Shown: positions 25,696-33,931 of the stretch, piece by piece | How the letters are laid out: each line of letters opens with the position of its first letter | Position numbering within the stretch: the stretch's first letter is position 1 | NCBI RefSeq assembly: GCF_014196335.1 | Contig: NZ_JACIDM010000001.1 | Location: 1,280,195 to 1,344,194 of the forward strand | Length of the DNA stretch: 64,000 nucleotides | Source of the DNA: Brevundimonas lenta | GTDB taxonomy: Bacteria > Pseudomonadota > Alphaproteobacteria > Caulobacterales > Caulobacteraceae | Reading direction: 5' to 3' | Notes under the pieces: model-generated | The model's input: only the letters and a program-made list of their open reading frames with translations | What the model was told of the DNA's origin: nothing | Databases searched by the model: none | Made by a program: the position numbers and the translations under genes

Positions 25696-26967
25696 ATGTT
25701 CAGCCTGCTGAATCTGCAGAGCCTGCTGGGGCTCGTCGTCATCGTCGCGGCTTGCTGGGGGCTGTCCGAGAACAAGCGCGCCTTCCCGTGGCGGCTGACG
25801 CTGGGCGCGATCGCGGTTCAGGCCGGTCTGGTGCTGGCCCTGTTCGCCATCCCCGGCTCGCAGGGCGTGCTGGCGGCGATCACCGGCGCGGTCGACGGCC
25901 TGGCGGCGGCGACCAACCGCGGCACGCAGTTCGTGTTCGGCTACCTCGCCGGCGGCGACCAGCCCTATGTCGTCGGCAATGAGCGCGCCCTGTTCACCTT
26001 CGCCTTCCAGGTTCTGCCGCTGATCCTGGTGATCTCGGCCCTGTCGGCCCTGCTGTGGCACTGGAAGGTGCTGAAGTGGATCACCTACGGTTTCGGCCTG
26101 CTGTTCCAGCGCACCATGGGCCTGGGCGGCGCCTCGGCCCTGGCCGTGGCGGCCAACATCTTCCTCGGCATGATCGAAAGTCCGATCGTGATCCGCGCCT
26201 ATCTCGACAAGCTGACCCGGTCCGAGCTGTTCCTGATGATGGTCGTGGGCCTGGCCACCGTCGCCGGGTCGACCATGGTCGCCTACGCCGCCATCCTGTC
26301 GCCCGTGCTGGCCAACGCCGCCGGCCACGTGCTGGTGGCCTCGATCGTCTCGGCGCCCGCCGGCGTCCTGCTGGCCCGCATCATCATTCCCGAGAAGCCG
26401 GGCGAGGGCGGCGCGGTCGCCGACTACAACTCGGCCCTCAAATACGACAGCGCCATCGACGCCATCGTGAAGGGCACCTCGGACGGTCTGATGGTCGTGC
26501 TCAACATCTCGGCCGTGTTGATCGTATTCGTGGCCCTGGTCGCCCTGGTCAACGTCATGCTGGGCGGCTTCTGGCTGTTCGGTGATCACGTCACCGTCGA
26601 GCGCCTGCTGGGCTGGGCGTTCATGCCGGTCGCCTGGCTGACGGGTGTCGAATGGTCCGAGGCCGGCAAGGCCGGCTGGCTGCTGGGCGTGAAGCTGACC
26701 CTGACCGAGTTCGTCGCCTTCATCGAGCTGGGCAAGGTGCCAGCCGGCGAAATGAGCGAGCGCACCCGGATGCTGATGACCTACGCCCTGTGCGGCTTCG
26801 CCAACATCGGTTCGGTCGGCATCACCGTCACCGGTCTCAGCGTGCTGATGCCCGAGCGCCGTGAAGAGGTGCTGGGCCTGGTCTGGAAGGGGCTGTTCGC
26901 CGGCTTCCTGGCCACCCTGATGACCGCCTGCGTTGTCGGCGCGATGCCGGCGACCATATTCAGCTGA
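25696..26967 (+). CDS. Concentrative nucleoside transporter (CNT/NupC family)
   Basis: 423 residues, about nine to eleven membrane segments. CNT proteins import nucleosides by proton or sodium symport. The central region GLGGASALAVAANIFLGMIESPIVIRAYL, which spans the substrate-binding segment (GGASA and the ESPI motif), and the later LCGFANIGSVGITVTGLSVLMP block are conserved in the family. ATG 25696 has GGGGA seven bases upstream. A GST gene follows after 14 bases. Confidence 0.93.
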   Translation: MFSLLNLQSLLGLVVIVAACWGLSENKRAFPWRLTLGAIAVQAGLVLALFAIPGSQGVLAAITGAVDGLAAATNRGTQFVFGYLAGGDQPYVVGNERALFTFAFQVLPLILVISALSALLWHWKVLKWITYGFGLLFQRTMGLGGASALAVAANIFLGMIESPIVIRAYLDKLTRSELFLMMVVGLATVAGSTMVAYAAILSPVLANAAGHVLVASIVSAPAGVLLARIIIPEKPGEGGAVADYNSALKYDSAIDAIVKGTSDGLMVVLNISAVLIVFVALVALVNVMLGGFWLFGDHVTVERLLGWAFMPVAWLTGVEWSEAGKAGWLLGVKLTLTEFVAFIELGKVPAGEMSERTRMLMTYALCGFANIGSVGITVTGLSVLMPERREEVLGLVWKGLFAGFLATLMTACVVGAMPATIFS

Positions 26968-26981
26968 ACCGGAGGCCGGAC

Positions 26982-27602
26982 ATGAAGCTCTACACCTCGT
27001 ACCGCGCTCCCAATCCGCGCCGCGTCCGCTGGGTCATGGCCGAGAAGGGCGTCGAGGACGTCGAGCTGATCGAGGTCGACATCATGGCCGGCGAGCACCG
27101 CACGCCGGAGTACCGCGCCCGCGTCGGCGTCCCGCACGTGCCGGCGCTGGAGCTCGATGAAGGCACGACCTTCTCCGAGTCGATCGCCATCTGCCGGTTC
27201 CTCGAGTCGATCTATCCGGAGCCCAACCTGTTCGGCCACGACGCGCGCGAGCAGGCGGTGATCGAGATGTGGACCCGCCGCTGCGAGTTCTACCTGGCCA
27301 ATCCGATCATGCTGAACGTGCGCCACTCGCACCCGGCGCTGGCGGCGCTGGAGGCGACCCAGGTTCCGCAGGTGGCCCAGTACAACAAGCTGGGCGCCGA
27401 GAAATTCATGCGGACGCTCGACCGCCGTCTGGCCGAGCATGAGTTCATCGCCTCGGACCGCTTCACCATCGCCGACGTCGTGGCGGTGGTCGGTCTCGAC
27501 TTCGCGCGCCTGATCAAATACCGGCCGCCCGAGGAGTTCACCCACCTGGCCCGCTGGCTCGAGGCCAGCCGCGCCCGTCCGGCGGCCAAGGCCGGCGTCT
27601 GA
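26982..27602 (+). CDS. Glutathione S-transferase family protein
   Basis: 206 residues. An N-terminal thioredoxin-like domain (1-80, with VPHVPALELDEG and FSESIAICRFLES for glutathione binding) is followed by an all-helical C-terminal domain (DRRLAEHEFIASDRFTIADV). It probably conjugates or reduces electrophiles; the substrate is unknown. GGAGG lies six bases before ATG. The stop is one base from the stop of the convergent Rieske gene. Confidence 0.9.
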   Translation: MKLYTSYRAPNPRRVRWVMAEKGVEDVELIEVDIMAGEHRTPEYRARVGVPHVPALELDEGTTFSESIAICRFLESIYPEPNLFGHDAREQAVIEMWTRRCEFYLANPIMLNVRHSHPALAALEATQVPQVAQYNKLGAEKFMRTLDRRLAEHEFIASDRFTIADVVAVVGLDFARLIKYRPPEEFTHLARWLEASRARPAAKAGV

Positions 27603-27603
27603 C

Positions 27604-28617
27604 CTAGAGCCGGTGTTCGAACGGCCCTTCGCTGGCCGGTTCGATCCGCTGCCCCTGGTAAAGCTGCGCCACCCGCGCGCCCAGCAGGTCGCCCGGCCCC
27701 TGCAGGAAGCGCGGCGCGCCGAAGCGTTCGATATTGTCCAGCTGCGCCGCCAGCGCGCGCCGGTCCTGCGCCACCACGGGTTCGAGGAACATCCGGATCG
27801 CCGCCTCCTTCAGCCAGCCGGGCCCGCGCCCCTTCGGCGTGGTGAAACAGGCGTAGGGCGCCAGCGTCGTCTCCGTCACCGGCGTGAAGAAGACCGTCAC
27901 GCACAGCGTCAGCCCGTTCGGCCCCTCCCACCGCGCCTGCACCAGGGTCGGCGCATACAGCCGCGTCCGGCTGCGCTCGCGCGGCGGCTCCAGCAGGCGC
28001 GACATCCAGCCCAGGTCCGGCTGCGGCTGGTCAATGATCGACTCGATCCAGTCCTCGCCCGCCAGCACCGACAGCCCCACCGGCATGCGCCGGCCGCTGC
28101 GGCGGATGATGCCGTCGTGGATGAAGTTGGTGTGGAACGGGTCCAGCACATTCTCCAGCGCGTCCAGCACGCGCCCGCGCCAGACCCCTTGCGACCACCA
28201 GAAATGATCGTGGTCATCGGCGCCCCACGGGCCCAGGTCAGGCAGGTCGACCTCGTCGGGCGACAACCGCACCAGCACCGCACCGTTCAGTTCGCGCACG
28301 GCGACCGGCGACGCGGCCAGTCGCCGATCCTCGCCGGGCTCCAGCTCGCAGCCCGGAACCTCGACGCAGGCTCCGTCCGCCCTGAACCGCCAGCCGTGGT
28401 ACGCGCACTGGAGCACGCCCTCGCTGACCCGGCCCTCCGACAGCGGATAGTTGCGATGCGGGCAACGGTCGGTCAGGGCCGCCGCCGTGCCCGTCGCATC
28501 CCGGAACAGCACCAGCGGCGTCCCCGCCACCGTCCGCGCCAGCGGCTTGTCGCGCAGGTCCCGCGACAGGGCAGCCATCTGCCAGCTGCGCTGCAGGCTG
28601 TCGGGTAGCGGAGTCAC
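27604..28617 (-). CDS. Rieske non-heme iron oxygenase
   Basis: 337 residues from GTG 28617, which overlaps the previous stop (GTGA). The N-terminal Rieske domain binds a 2Fe-2S cluster through Cys52-x-His54 and Cys71-x2-His74. The mononuclear iron site of the C-terminal domain is Asp159-x2-His162-x4-His167 in NVLDPFHTNFIH. Family members hydroxylate, N-oxidise, demethylate or dehydrogenate ring substrates and need a separate reductase, none of which is encoded nearby. It is the last gene of the KAS III operon, so it probably tailors the product of that pathway. Confidence 0.9.
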   Translation of the reverse strand: MTPLPDSLQRSWQMAALSRDLRDKPLARTVAGTPLVLFRDATGTAAALTDRCPHRNYPLSEGRVSEGVLQCAYHGWRFRADGACVEVPGCELEPGEDRRLAASPVAVRELNGAVLVRLSPDEVDLPDLGPWGADDHDHFWWSQGVWRGRVLDALENVLDPFHTNFIHDGIIRRSGRRMPVGLSVLAGEDWIESIIDQPQPDLGWMSRLLEPPRERSRTRLYAPTLVQARWEGPNGLTLCVTVFFTPVTETTLAPYACFTTPKGRGPGWLKEAAIRMFLEPVVAQDRRALAAQLDNIERFGAPRFLQGPGDLLGARVAQLYQGQRIEPASEGPFEHRL

Positions 28618-29789
28618 GCGCGCGCCCAGCGTTCGGGCTCCAGCGGCGTGCCGTTCCATTCGATGTCCGCGGTCATGGCCTGGGCCAGGGTCAGACCCTC
28701 GCGGCGGGCGCGCATGCCGAACACGGCGGCGTCGACCAGGGCGCCGAGCGCGGGCCATGGGTCGCCCGGCGCCGACAGCACGTCATTGCCGTCGCGCCGC
28801 TGCCGCCACCATTCCATCAGCCGCCCCCCGCCCACGGCGTCGGGCAGGCCATAGCGCCACAGGGCCGGCGCCAGATGGCAGCCGTCGACGACCGGCTCTG
28901 CCACGCCCTGTCCCATCAGGGCTCGTCCGAACGCCGCCGTGCGGCCGAACAGGTGGATCCCGCTGGTTGCGCGCGGATTGCACTCGATCAGCCACGGCCG
29001 GTTCGCCTCGTCGAGGATCACATCACAGGCGAACTGACCCCGTCCGACATGGGCGGCGAGGGCGTCGGCCATGGCGCGCAGCTCTGCGGCCGTCGCTGGT
29101 TCGAGCGCGCGGAAGGCGCAGGCCGCCCCGCCGGGCGCCCGCCAGGCCGAGCCATAGGCGGCGAAGGCGACGACTCGGCCCTCGTGGCACAGGGCGTGGA
29201 AGCTGGCGTCGCGGCCCCGCACCCGCTTCTGGACGATCCATGGATTGTCACGCGTCGGCCGCAGGGCGGCGAACGCCGCGGCTCCGGGCGTCGTCAGGGT
29301 CTGCACGCCAAAGCGCGACCACACCGGCTTCAACACCACCTCGCCGAGCTCCGCCGCCGCCTCCATCAGCGTGTCGTTGTCGTCGGCCGTGCGGGTCGGA
29401 GGGGCGGGCAGGCCCAGGCGTCCGCATAGGGCGGCGAAGGAATCCTTGGCATGCAGCTCCGCCAGGACCGCGGTCCTCGGCGCCATGATCCGCGAGGCGA
29501 AGCCGTCGGCCTCCGCCAGGGCCGCGACGTGGAAGATCTCCTCGCAGGTCGGCACGATCGCCACCGGCTCCAGCCGATCGACCAGGCCGCGCATGTCGGC
29601 GGCGAAGTCGGCGGGTCGGTCGACCGGAGATGCATGGCGATGCACCGGTCCGGCGCTGTTCGACCACCGCGCCAGCCGGGCAGGGCTGCAGTCGGCCAGA
29701 TGCGGTTCGTAGCCGGCCGCCCTCAGGCTGCGGGCGATGTCCAGCGCGGCGGCCGCGCGGGCGCCGGTGACCAGGACCCGCTCAGCCAT
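28614..29789 (-). CDS. ATP-grasp domain ligase
   Basis: 391 residues. The N-terminus is a Rossmann-like pre-ATP-grasp domain (VLVTGARAAAALDIARSL, 5-22). ATP-grasp features are VVLKPVWSRFGVQTL (about 151-165), the adenine-contacting WIVQKRVRGRD, and the metal-binding LIECNPRATSGIH (267-279). The family joins a carboxylate to an amine or similar nucleophile through an acyl phosphate. It overlaps the adenylating enzyme gene by eight bases. In this operon it may add an amino acid or amine to the scaffold; the substrate is unknown. Confidence 0.86.
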   Translation of the reverse strand: MAERVLVTGARAAAALDIARSLRAAGYEPHLADCSPARLARWSNSAGPVHRHASPVDRPADFAADMRGLVDRLEPVAIVPTCEEIFHVAALAEADGFASRIMAPRTAVLAELHAKDSFAALCGRLGLPAPPTRTADDNDTLMEAAAELGEVVLKPVWSRFGVQTLTTPGAAAFAALRPTRDNPWIVQKRVRGRDASFHALCHEGRVVAFAAYGSAWRAPGGAACAFRALEPATAAELRAMADALAAHVGRGQFACDVILDEANRPWLIECNPRATSGIHLFGRTAAFGRALMGQGVAEPVVDGCHLAPALWRYGLPDAVGGGRLMEWWRQRRDGNDVLSAPGDPWPALGALVDAAVFGMRARREGLTLAQAMTADIEWNGTPLEPERWARA

Positions 29790-31041
29790 CGATCCAGCGC
29801 ACGCGGCGGCGCTTGACGACGATCGGCGGCGGGCGGCCTCCGGCTGTGACGGGGACCGTCACGCCGCGTTCGCGCAGCAGGTCCTTCACCGCCAGCACCG
29901 CCTCGTCCATCAGGTCCGCCGCCGCCTCCACGACGACCCCGGACGGACTGGCGACGGCGCGCCACTCTTCCTCCGGACCCAGGGCCCCGCTGACGGCTTC
30001 GTCGACGGCGCGCGGCGGGATGGCGACATCGCCCCAGCGCCACAGATCCTCCAGCCGCCCCTCAACCGGCCAGATCGCCGTCAGAGGCGATCCGCACGAG
30101 CACTGGTTCGGCAGGATCTCCAGAAGATCGGGCAGACGCATCCGGATCATCGGCTGGGTCGTGCGGCGCAGGTCGGTGATGATCGGCACGAAGCGGTTCG
30201 TGCCGGGCACCGGCTCGCGCTCAACGATCAGAACGTCCTCGTTAAGGTGCAGCGTGCCGTCCCGGCACGGCGCGCCGATGAACCCCTCCGTCGCCTGGTA
30301 GATCGGGGCCGGTCGGGATTCGAGCACCGCGTCGATCCAGTCGCGCTCCAGCTCTCCCATCGGCTCGGCGCCCCAGAACAGGCGCGCGGGCGGCCAGGCC
30401 GCGCCGTCCTCGACCCGCCGCGCCATGTCGGCCAGCACATGCGGTGGGGCGATGAACACATGGGGGCGGAAGGCCTCCAGTTTCGCCAGCTTGTCCTCCC
30501 CCGGCGAAGCCAGGTCGATGAACAGGAACCGGAACCGCCCCGCGCCGGTCACGTCGCTATACAGGCTGGCGCGCGCGCGCAGGCACAGAGCCACCCGCTT
30601 GCGCCGCACCATCGCCGACTTGGGCAGCAGACGCGCGATGAGGTGCCCCAGATAGGCGGCGCGTTCGGCCCGGTTGTTGAGGAATATCCCCGGCGGACCC
30701 GACGAACCGGACGAGAAGCCCGCCGCGACGCCCAGCGCCACCTTGCCGGGGCCGCCGGTCTCGGCGTCCCGTGCGGCCGCCTCGGCGGTGGCGCGGTCCA
30801 GGCCGAGGGTGTTCCACTGCTGGAAATCGGCGCGAACCTGCTGCGGCGACACGACGGGGAAGTCCGCCAGCGGATGGCCGGCCAGATGAGCGATCGCCGG
30901 CGTGCGCGCCACCACCGGCGCCATCGCCCGCCACAGCCGCGCCTGCCGCGCCTGGACGTCGGCCGTCGACTTGAGGCGCGAGCCGTTCCAGCGCGCCGCC
31001 AGCCAGGCGCGCACCACGGCGGGGCGATCAACCGTCGGCAC
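29782..31041 (-). CDS. Adenylate-forming enzyme, F390 synthetase-related (PaaK-like)
   Basis: 419 residues. The phosphate-binding loop GFSSGSSGPPGIFLNN (about 108-123) is in the position seen in PaaK/F390 synthetase-like AMP-forming enzymes, and YQATEGFIGAPC and TDLRRTTQPMIRMRLPDLLEI follow in the expected order. The family activates a carboxylate as acyl-AMP. This shorter clade is usually annotated as F390 synthetase-related and is uncharacterised. It overlaps the MBL gene upstream and the ATP-grasp gene downstream. Having both an adenylating and an acyl-phosphate enzyme in one operon implies at least two activation steps. Confidence 0.85.
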   Translation of the reverse strand: MPTVDRPAVVRAWLAARWNGSRLKSTADVQARQARLWRAMAPVVARTPAIAHLAGHPLADFPVVSPQQVRADFQQWNTLGLDRATAEAAARDAETGGPGKVALGVAAGFSSGSSGPPGIFLNNRAERAAYLGHLIARLLPKSAMVRRKRVALCLRARASLYSDVTGAGRFRFLFIDLASPGEDKLAKLEAFRPHVFIAPPHVLADMARRVEDGAAWPPARLFWGAEPMGELERDWIDAVLESRPAPIYQATEGFIGAPCRDGTLHLNEDVLIVEREPVPGTNRFVPIITDLRRTTQPMIRMRLPDLLEILPNQCSCGSPLTAIWPVEGRLEDLWRWGDVAIPPRAVDEAVSGALGPEEEWRAVASPSGVVVEAAADLMDEAVLAVKDLLRERGVTVPVTAGGRPPPIVVKRRRVRWIDG

Positions 31042-31873
31042 GGGGCGTCTCCACGGCGATCTCGCCGCAGTGCGATGGGGTCAGAAGCAGTTCGGGATTG
31101 CGGTCCCACAGCCGATGCAAGGCCGTCAGCGTGTCGCGCCACGGCCCGGTCTCGCCCAGCAGGGCGGTGGTCAGCCGCGGCGGCGGGGCGTTGTCGCGCA
31201 CCGCCCCGCTGGACCAGGCGGCGTCGGCGATCAGGAAGCGCATCCGGTCGTCCGCCTCGCGCACCACCAGCCCCCAGTGCCCAGGGCAATGGCCGGGCAG
31301 ATGCACCGCCAGCAGCGACCCGTCGCCGAGCAGATCGGCCCCGCTCTCGAACGGCGTCAGCTCCGGGCCGAGCGGAAGCTGCGGCAGGTCCTCGAAGAAC
31401 AGCGCGCGCGCATCGATATCGGCCGGGGCCAGATCGGCCAGCACCCCGTTCCGTACGCGGGTGAACCGCCCCGGCCGGCGCACCTGCGCCAGCCCCGCCC
31501 GGGCGCAGAAGATGCGCGCGCCGGGAAAGCGTCCGAGGCCCGCGACGTGGTCTCCGTGGAAATGCGAAATGACGACTGCCCGCACGTCATCCGGCGCGAC
31601 CCCGAACCGGGGCAACTGCTCGACGATCGTCTCTCCAGGCGGCAGATCCACCGGCGTCATCCAGCGGTAGAGGATTTCGGGCCAGGTCCGCGTGGCCTCG
31701 AAGAAAGCCGGATCATACCCTGTGTCGAACAGGATCGCCCCCTCATCCGGATGGATGATCAGCGCGACCAGCGCCGGAAACACCGCCGAACCCAGGCGGC
31801 CGTCCCGTCGCGTCATGATTTCCGGGTGGGAACAGCTTCCGGCCCGCAGAATGTGGACGCGGCAGCGCTTCAT
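31028..31873 (-). CDS. Metallo-beta-lactamase fold hydrolase
   Basis: 281 residues. The metal-binding signature is SHFHGDHVAGL (103-113), with a second histidine in HLPGHCPGHWG, Asp in LIADAAW, and the last histidine in TPSHCGEI. This resembles the N-acyl homoserine lactonase type of MBL hydrolase. It may hydrolyse a thioester, lactone or ester intermediate of this operon. No signal peptide is visible, so it is cytoplasmic. It overlaps both neighbours (14 bp downstream, 4 bp upstream). Confidence 0.88.
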   Translation of the reverse strand: MKRCRVHILRAGSCSHPEIMTRRDGRLGSAVFPALVALIIHPDEGAILFDTGYDPAFFEATRTWPEILYRWMTPVDLPPGETIVEQLPRFGVAPDDVRAVVISHFHGDHVAGLGRFPGARIFCARAGLAQVRRPGRFTRVRNGVLADLAPADIDARALFFEDLPQLPLGPELTPFESGADLLGDGSLLAVHLPGHCPGHWGLVVREADDRMRFLIADAAWSSGAVRDNAPPPRLTTALLGETGPWRDTLTALHRLWDRNPELLLTPSHCGEIAVETPRADG

Positions 31874-32859
31874 CCGTTCGCCAGCCCCGGCGCCACCGCC
31901 ATCGCGGTCTCCACCGCATCATGGGCCGGCTGGTAGTCCAGCAGGGCGCGGGCGCCGGTCAGGTCGAACGTCTGCGACCAGGCCAACGTCGACAGGGTGT
32001 AGGGCGTCAGCACGGGTTCGGGCTTTCCGGGCAGGGCGCGGCTGATGGCTTCGGACGCCACCGACAGGGCCTGGCCCAGCGGCAGGGGGACGGGAACGGC
32101 GCGCACATCCACGCCCAACGCCTCACCCAGCCTTTGGACCAATTCCGCCACCGGCAGCGGACGCCCCGAGGTGACGTTGACCGCATGACCGCCCGCCCGT
32201 TCGCGGTGAGAGTCCGCCAGCATCAGCGCCCGCGCCGCATCGCGGGCGTCGGTCAGTTCGACCAGCGCCTTGCCTTCGCGGAACAGCGGGAACCGGCCGC
32301 TCTTCACCAGCCGCAGGATGCGCGGCAGCAGCACGGCGTCGTCCGGCCCCACGATCGCCCGGGGGCGGACGGCCACGGTCCGGAAGCCCGCCTCATCGGC
32401 GGCCAGCACCAGCAACTCCGCCTCGCGCTTGGTCCGCGCATAGGCGTTCAGCGGCCGGGCGGGCAGGGGCGTCGCCTCGGTGATGCCGGTCTGGTCGCGC
32501 CATCGGGCATAGACCGACGGGGATGAGACGAAGACGAAGCTGTCGGCGCCGGCTCCCTGCGATGCGCGCAGCAGCTTTCGCGTCAGGTCCACATTGGCGC
32601 GCTGGAAGGCCTCGTCGGAGCCCCATGGGCTGGACAGGGCGGCGGCGTGGAAGATGACGTCCATGCCCTCGCATGCCGCGCCCAGGCTGCCGTCCAGCAG
32701 GTCGCCGGCGAACACCTCGGCGCCCATGGACCGCAGCCGCTCCAGCGCCTCCGGCCGCCGCCCCGAGGCGCGCACCTTGTAGCCGGCCTCCAGCAGTCCG
32801 GCGGTCACCGCCAGGCCCAGTCCGCCCGTCGCACCGGTGACGAGGGCCCGGCGGGTCAT
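31870..32859 (-). CDS. Extended SDR, NAD(P)-dependent epimerase/dehydratase family
   Basis: 329 residues. The nucleotide-binding motif is VTGATGGLG (7-15) and the catalytic pair is Tyr140/Lys144 in YARTKREAE, with serines at 112-113 (VSSPSVY). It resembles the 3-beta-hydroxysteroid dehydrogenase-like branch that contains OleD, which reduces beta-keto acids made by the ketosynthase-like OleA. Here it follows the KAS III gene with an ATGA overlap, so reduction of the ketosynthase product is the natural proposal. Confidence 0.88.
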   Translation of the reverse strand: MTRRALVTGATGGLGLAVTAGLLEAGYKVRASGRRPEALERLRSMGAEVFAGDLLDGSLGAACEGMDVIFHAAALSSPWGSDEAFQRANVDLTRKLLRASQGAGADSFVFVSSPSVYARWRDQTGITEATPLPARPLNAYARTKREAELLVLAADEAGFRTVAVRPRAIVGPDDAVLLPRILRLVKSGRFPLFREGKALVELTDARDAARALMLADSHRERAGGHAVNVTSGRPLPVAELVQRLGEALGVDVRAVPVPLPLGQALSVASEAISRALPGKPEPVLTPYTLSTLAWSQTFDLTGARALLDYQPAHDAVETAMAVAPGLANG

Positions 32860-33851
32860 GTGCGCAGCACCATCGCCGCGGCGCTGATCCCCGCCGCCGT
32901 GCCGAGCAGCAGCACGGTCCGTCCGGGCGTCAGCAGACCTCGCGCCTGCGCCTCGACCAGCGCCGTGGGCAGGGAGGCGGCGATCTGGTTGCCGTGGGTG
33001 GGGAAGATGTCGATCACCCGCGCAGGGTCGCCGCCCATCAGTCGCCGCACATGCTCGAGGCCCGGACTGCTGGCCTGATGACCGACGATCACATCGACGC
33101 TCTCGCGCGTCAGCCCGGCCTCGCCCAGCACCCGGTCGATCAGCGCCGGCAGGCAGCGGGCCGCGGCCTTGAAGATGCCGAACGCGTCCATGTGGAAGCG
33201 CGCGCCTTCCGACAGCGCCTTCAGGCCCTGTTCGACGCGAATGCGCGTGCCGCCGGACCGCAGCGTCGCCAGATCCTTGCCCTCGCCATAGGTCTCGAAC
33301 CCTCGCGCCAGCAGCCCGGGCCCCGACGGATCGGTTCCGGCCTCGACGCAAACGGCGGCGGCCCCGTCGCCGAAGATCGCCGCCGACGCGGGCGTGTCCC
33401 AGTCCAGCCCCGCCGAGGCGATGTCGCTCGACACGATCAGCGCCCTTCGGAAGCGGCCGGTCTCGAACCCCATGGCCGCGACGTCCAGGGCGGTGACGAA
33501 CGACAGGCAGGTCTGGTTCACGTCGAACGCCCAGATGCCCGACCGGCCCAGCCCCAGCGCCTCCTGGATCAACACCGAGGTTCCCGGGATCGGCTGCTCC
33601 ATCACCCCGCAGGCACCGATCAGCACGTCGAAGTCGCCGGGCCCCCATCCGGCCGACTCCAACGCGCGCCGGGCGGCCTCGGCGCCCATCATCGACGTGG
33701 TTTCGTCCGGGCCGGCGACGCCGCGGATGGCGATGCCGAACTGCGATTCCGTCCAGCCTTCGGCCTGTCCGAAGATCGCATCGAGGGCGGAGGAGGGGCG
33801 CTGTTCGACCGGCGAATAGCTCCCGAACCCGGTGATCGTCATCGGCGTCAT
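32856..33851 (-). CDS. 3-oxoacyl-ACP synthase III family ketosynthase
   Basis: 331 residues, thiolase fold. The catalytic triad is complete: Cys115 (DVNQTCLSF), His258 (IVGHQASS) and Asn288 (PTHGNQIA), with the 30-residue His-Asn spacing of FabH. The C-terminal GTAAGISAAAMVL is the usual end. It should condense an acyl thioester with a second unit to start the pathway. FabH housekeeping and OleA or PqsD-like roles cannot be separated by eye; the operon points to secondary metabolism. It is the first gene of the six-gene minus-strand operon, 78 bp from the divergent ACMR-type gene. Confidence 0.92.
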   Translation of the reverse strand: MTPMTITGFGSYSPVEQRPSSALDAIFGQAEGWTESQFGIAIRGVAGPDETTSMMGAEAARRALESAGWGPGDFDVLIGACGVMEQPIPGTSVLIQEALGLGRSGIWAFDVNQTCLSFVTALDVAAMGFETGRFRRALIVSSDIASAGLDWDTPASAAIFGDGAAAVCVEAGTDPSGPGLLARGFETYGEGKDLATLRSGGTRIRVEQGLKALSEGARFHMDAFGIFKAAARCLPALIDRVLGEAGLTRESVDVIVGHQASSPGLEHVRRLMGGDPARVIDIFPTHGNQIAASLPTALVEAQARGLLTPGRTVLLLGTAAGISAAAMVLRT

Positions 33852-33879
33852 GGCGGCGACGCTAGTCCCGCCCGTGCGG

Positions 33880-33902
33880 GTCGTCCATGCCCGCTGGACG
33901 AC
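33880..33902. promoter_or_regulatory. Inverted repeat in the shared divergent promoter
   Basis: Perfect 7-bp arms GTCGTCC and GGACGAC separated by nine bases, 29 bp upstream of the KAS III start codon. Position and symmetry suit an operator for the minus-strand operon. No regulator can be assigned. Confidence 0.45.
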
Positions 33903-33911
33903 CGCCCGAAT

Positions 33912-33931
33912 ATATTTTAGGCTTGAAATAT
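33912..33931. promoter_or_regulatory. AT-rich palindrome over the start of the aminobenzoyl-CoA operon (MarR operator candidate)
   Basis: A 20-bp near-palindrome ATATTTTAGGCTTGAAATAT with perfect 6-bp outer arms, in otherwise GC-rich DNA. It covers the first two bases of the ATG at 33930. No Shine-Dalgarno sequence precedes that ATG. TGGACG (33895-33900), 17 bases, then TAGGCT (33918-33923) could be a promoter that starts at or very near the ATG, giving a leaderless message. The MarR gene of the operon is the obvious candidate to bind here. Confidence 0.55.

Noticed and set aside
27604..33851. Calling the minus-strand operon a standard beta-lactone or olefin (Ole) cluster
   Set aside because: No OleB-type hydrolase or OleC-type ligase is present; the adenylating enzyme is of the F390/PaaK type and there are ATP-grasp, MBL and Rieske genes.
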